Of a stretch of DNA of 64,000 nucleotides, positions 62,225 to 64,000 are shown piece after piece. Positions within the stretch are counted from its first letter, which is position 1. Each line of letters opens with the position of its first letter. The translations under genes and the position numbers were made by a program. Location: the NCBI RefSeq assembly GCF_000347635.1, contig NC_020514.1, positions 2,232,001 to 2,296,000 of the forward strand, given 5' to 3'. Source of the DNA: Paraglaciecola psychrophila 170 (lineage in GTDB: Bacteria; Pseudomonadota; Gammaproteobacteria; Enterobacterales; Alteromonadaceae). The notes under the pieces are model-generated. The model saw nothing but the letters and a program-made list of their open reading frames with translations, had not been told where the DNA came from and did not search any database.

Positions 62225-64000
62225 TGTCATTGATAAAAAAACTATTTAGCCCAATAACTGCATTTTTTGGCTGGCTAGCTCCTGAAGTCCCACGCCCTGA
62301 AATTGGAATTGATGTTTCACAAGCCAGCACAGATGCTTATATCCCTGTTAAGTACGGGCGCGGCTATGGCACTGGTGAAATTATATTCCAAGCGACCAAT
62401 GACGCTGATAACGACGACATTAAAAACGATTTATTCCATCAAGTTATTGTGTGGGGCGAAGGTGCGTGTGGTGGTGTAACTTCAAACTATGTTGATGATG
62501 ATTTATCTACATCAAGCCGCTTCAATGCGCCGAATAGTAAAAAATGGTTTTATGCTAATAACTTCTCTAATGGTATGGGGTCTTATGCGGATCCGCTTCT
62601 AGTCGCGGCAGGCTGGCGAACAGATGATACGTGTGAAGGCAAAATGTGTACATACACCCGATCAGAAATGGGCGGTGATGAAGTATGGAGCGGCCAGCCA
62701 AATCATAAAGCAGAATGGACAGGCCGTTTAATTTCTTCACCTTCTGGCGGCGCGGCTACTGCGTCTGAAAACCCTATACATCAGCTATATGATTACCTTA
62801 AAAACCCCATATATGGCAAAGGACTTAGCACTGATAGACTTGATGTGACGGCCTTTCAATCTCAACGTTTAATACCTGACACACTGGTTGAAACTTATCC
62901 TGGCAGCGGCGTAAACCGTAAATTGTTTACAAGTAATGTCTCACTCGATACTGGTACATCTGTACTCGATAACGTTAACACTCTATGCAGGGCAATGCGT
63001 TGTTTGCTGACCATTTCAAATGGCAAGTTAAAACCCATCATTGAGATTAATCAAGCAGCTGTTGATTTTCCCATCACTGATGAAGATTCGGGCTTGATTT
63101 CTTTTGGTAAAATCACCAACAGTTCAAAATCAAACCGATATAACCGGGTAACAACCACATATACGGACCCCGATGCTGGATGGACGAAACAAGAAGTAAT
63201 TTACCCACCTGTTGGGAGTGCGTTAGAAACTCAATATTTATTAGAAGATAACGGCGTTGTATTAGAAAAAAGCAACAGCTTAGACACATGTATCTATTAT
63301 CATGAAGCACTTCACAACACGAAAACGTTACTTGAAATAAGCCGCGAGCAATTACGGACCACTATTTTATACGGTGCTGAAGCTTCAATTTTAGAAGTTG
63401 GCGACATTATACCCGTGACTAGATTGGCGGCTGGTTGGTCTGCTAAATTGTTTAGGATTGAAAGCACCCGCGAAGATTTACACACCGGAGAAGTTGAACT
63501 TGTTGTGCGTGAGCATCAGCCCTACATTTACGACGATAACAACACAGGCGACAAGCCAAACATACCAGATACAACCCTCGCTTATAGCAGGCCAGCAACG
63601 CCTTTAAATGTCACTGTAACAGGCGTTTATAATAATTTTACTCAGGTTCAATTGACTTGGGACTCTACCACGCTAGATCATAGTATTACTATTGCTGACA
63701 GCACCGGCAATACCTTGATCACTGAGTTAATCAACCGTAAGACATACCAAGTATCAAATTTTTCTATTGGCACATATACAGTAAACATCAAAGCAATTGG
63801 CGGCTTAAGTAGAAAATCAGACAACTATAGTTTTACATTTAATGTTACTGCGCCACCTACACCAACCACAGCGCCAACAGTTACATCTAAACCAGGCTTT
63901 ATAACCGTTCAGCCACCATTACCCAATTCAACCTCATTCATGTATGAATGGAGATGGTCAACGAGTGCAGACGCAACGAATATTGCCGGCGGTAAAAATA
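62224..64000 (+). CDS. Central tail tip / host specificity protein, J-like; 3' partial
   Basis: Open from the ATG at 62224 to the window end (592 codons). The first part (KLFSPITAFFGWLAPEVPRP, YIPVKYGRGYGTGEIIFQAT) and NPIHQLYDYLKNPIYGKGLS are typical of the phage tail tip attachment protein family; from about 63590 fibronectin type III-like strands begin (TPLNVTVTGVYNNFTQVQLT). It would bind the host receptor. No lambda K- or I-like genes lie between the hub gene and this gene, so the tip is built differently from lambda. Confidence 0.8.
   Translation, partial: MSLIKKLFSPITAFFGWLAPEVPRPEIGIDVSQASTDAYIPVKYGRGYGTGEIIFQATNDADNDDIKNDLFHQVIVWGEGACGGVTSNYVDDDLSTSSRFNAPNSKKWFYANNFSNGMGSYADPLLVAAGWRTDDTCEGKMCTYTRSEMGGDEVWSGQPNHKAEWTGRLISSPSGGAATASENPIHQLYDYLKNPIYGKGLSTDRLDVTAFQSQRLIPDTLVETYPGSGVNRKLFTSNVSLDTGTSVLDNVNTLCRAMRCLLTISNGKLKPIIEINQAAVDFPITDEDSGLISFGKITNSSKSNRYNRVTTTYTDPDAGWTKQEVIYPPVGSALETQYLLEDNGVVLEKSNSLDTCIYYHEALHNTKTLLEISREQLRTTILYGAEASILEVGDIIPVTRLAAGWSAKLFRIESTREDLHTGEVELVVREHQPYIYDDNNTGDKPNIPDTTLAYSRPATPLNVTVTGVYNNFTQVQLTWDSTTLDHSITIADSTGNTLITELINRKTYQVSNFSIGTYTVNIKAIGGLSRKSDNYSFTFNVTAPPTPTTAPTVTSKPGFITVQPPLPNSTSFMYEWRWSTSADATNIAGGKN

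Overview
The window reads as a marine gammaproteobacterium of the Alteromonadales type (Paraglaciecola, Colwellia or Pseudoalteromonas-like). This rests on AT-rich codon use, the set of algal-sugar genes, a TonB-receptor remnant and integron attC-like sites; it is an inference, not a database identification. Two very different halves meet near 22.9 kb.

Left half (1-22.7 kb): a sugar catabolism region. Genes at 1-7043 form one rightward operon: a sodium:solute symporter with a fused sugar-binding domain, an L-lactate dehydrogenase-like flavoenzyme, an L-fucose dehydrogenase-like aldo/keto reductase, a fuconolactonase-like amidohydrolase, a short-chain dehydrogenase and a diketo-acid hydrolase. 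This is the oxidative, non-phosphorylated L-fucose route ending in pyruvate and lactate; only the fuconate dehydratase is not seen. After a decayed IS4-family element come the hexuronate genes (uxuB-kdgK leftward, uxaC-uxuA rightward) and their FadR/GntR-type regulator. Next are remnants of a polysaccharide utilization locus (TonB receptor, carbohydrate-binding module, a second broken IS4-type element), then xylBA and xylR, then a crippled IS6 element. Fucose, glucuronate and xylose together match the composition of brown-algal fucoidan-type polymers.

Junction (22.7-28.3 kb): a 3' fragment of tRNA-Val(GAC) on the minus strand marks a likely prophage end. It is followed by defence-like cargo: a zinc-ribbon P-loop ATPase (frame broken), a small HEPN-like gene flanked by integron attC-like sites, a TPR-like protein and an Mrr-type endonuclease.

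Right half (28.3 kb to the end): a lambda-like siphophage prophage that runs out of the window. It holds an integrase/excisionase and left early operon, an immunity region with a short non-cleavable repressor and four copies of a CACGYWTTGT operator, and an O-type replication gene carrying seven iterons. After these come a dense run of small genes with two DNA methyltransferases, nucleases and RusA, then a Q-like late switch (promoter, terminator), lysis genes and a tail-spike candidate. Terminase, portal, protease/scaffold, decoration, capsid, tail tube, tail chaperone with a classical A AAA AAC slippery site, tape measure and tip genes complete the late region.

Most unusual system: between the left early operon and the repressor lies a rightward operon with a LexA (SOS) box. 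It encodes a secreted 43-residue peptide bounded at both ends by the same TGGNGNEP repeat, a five-span membrane protein, and a membrane-anchored protein whose gene runs convergently into the repressor gene. The repressor lacks the self-cleavage domain, so this operon is a good candidate for the SOS-to-induction link or for an SOS-released signal or toxin.

Seven genes are broken by single-base changes in runs of 6-7 A or T. The pattern suggests sequencing error or slippage rather than ordinary decay, so these genes are annotated with joined frames.
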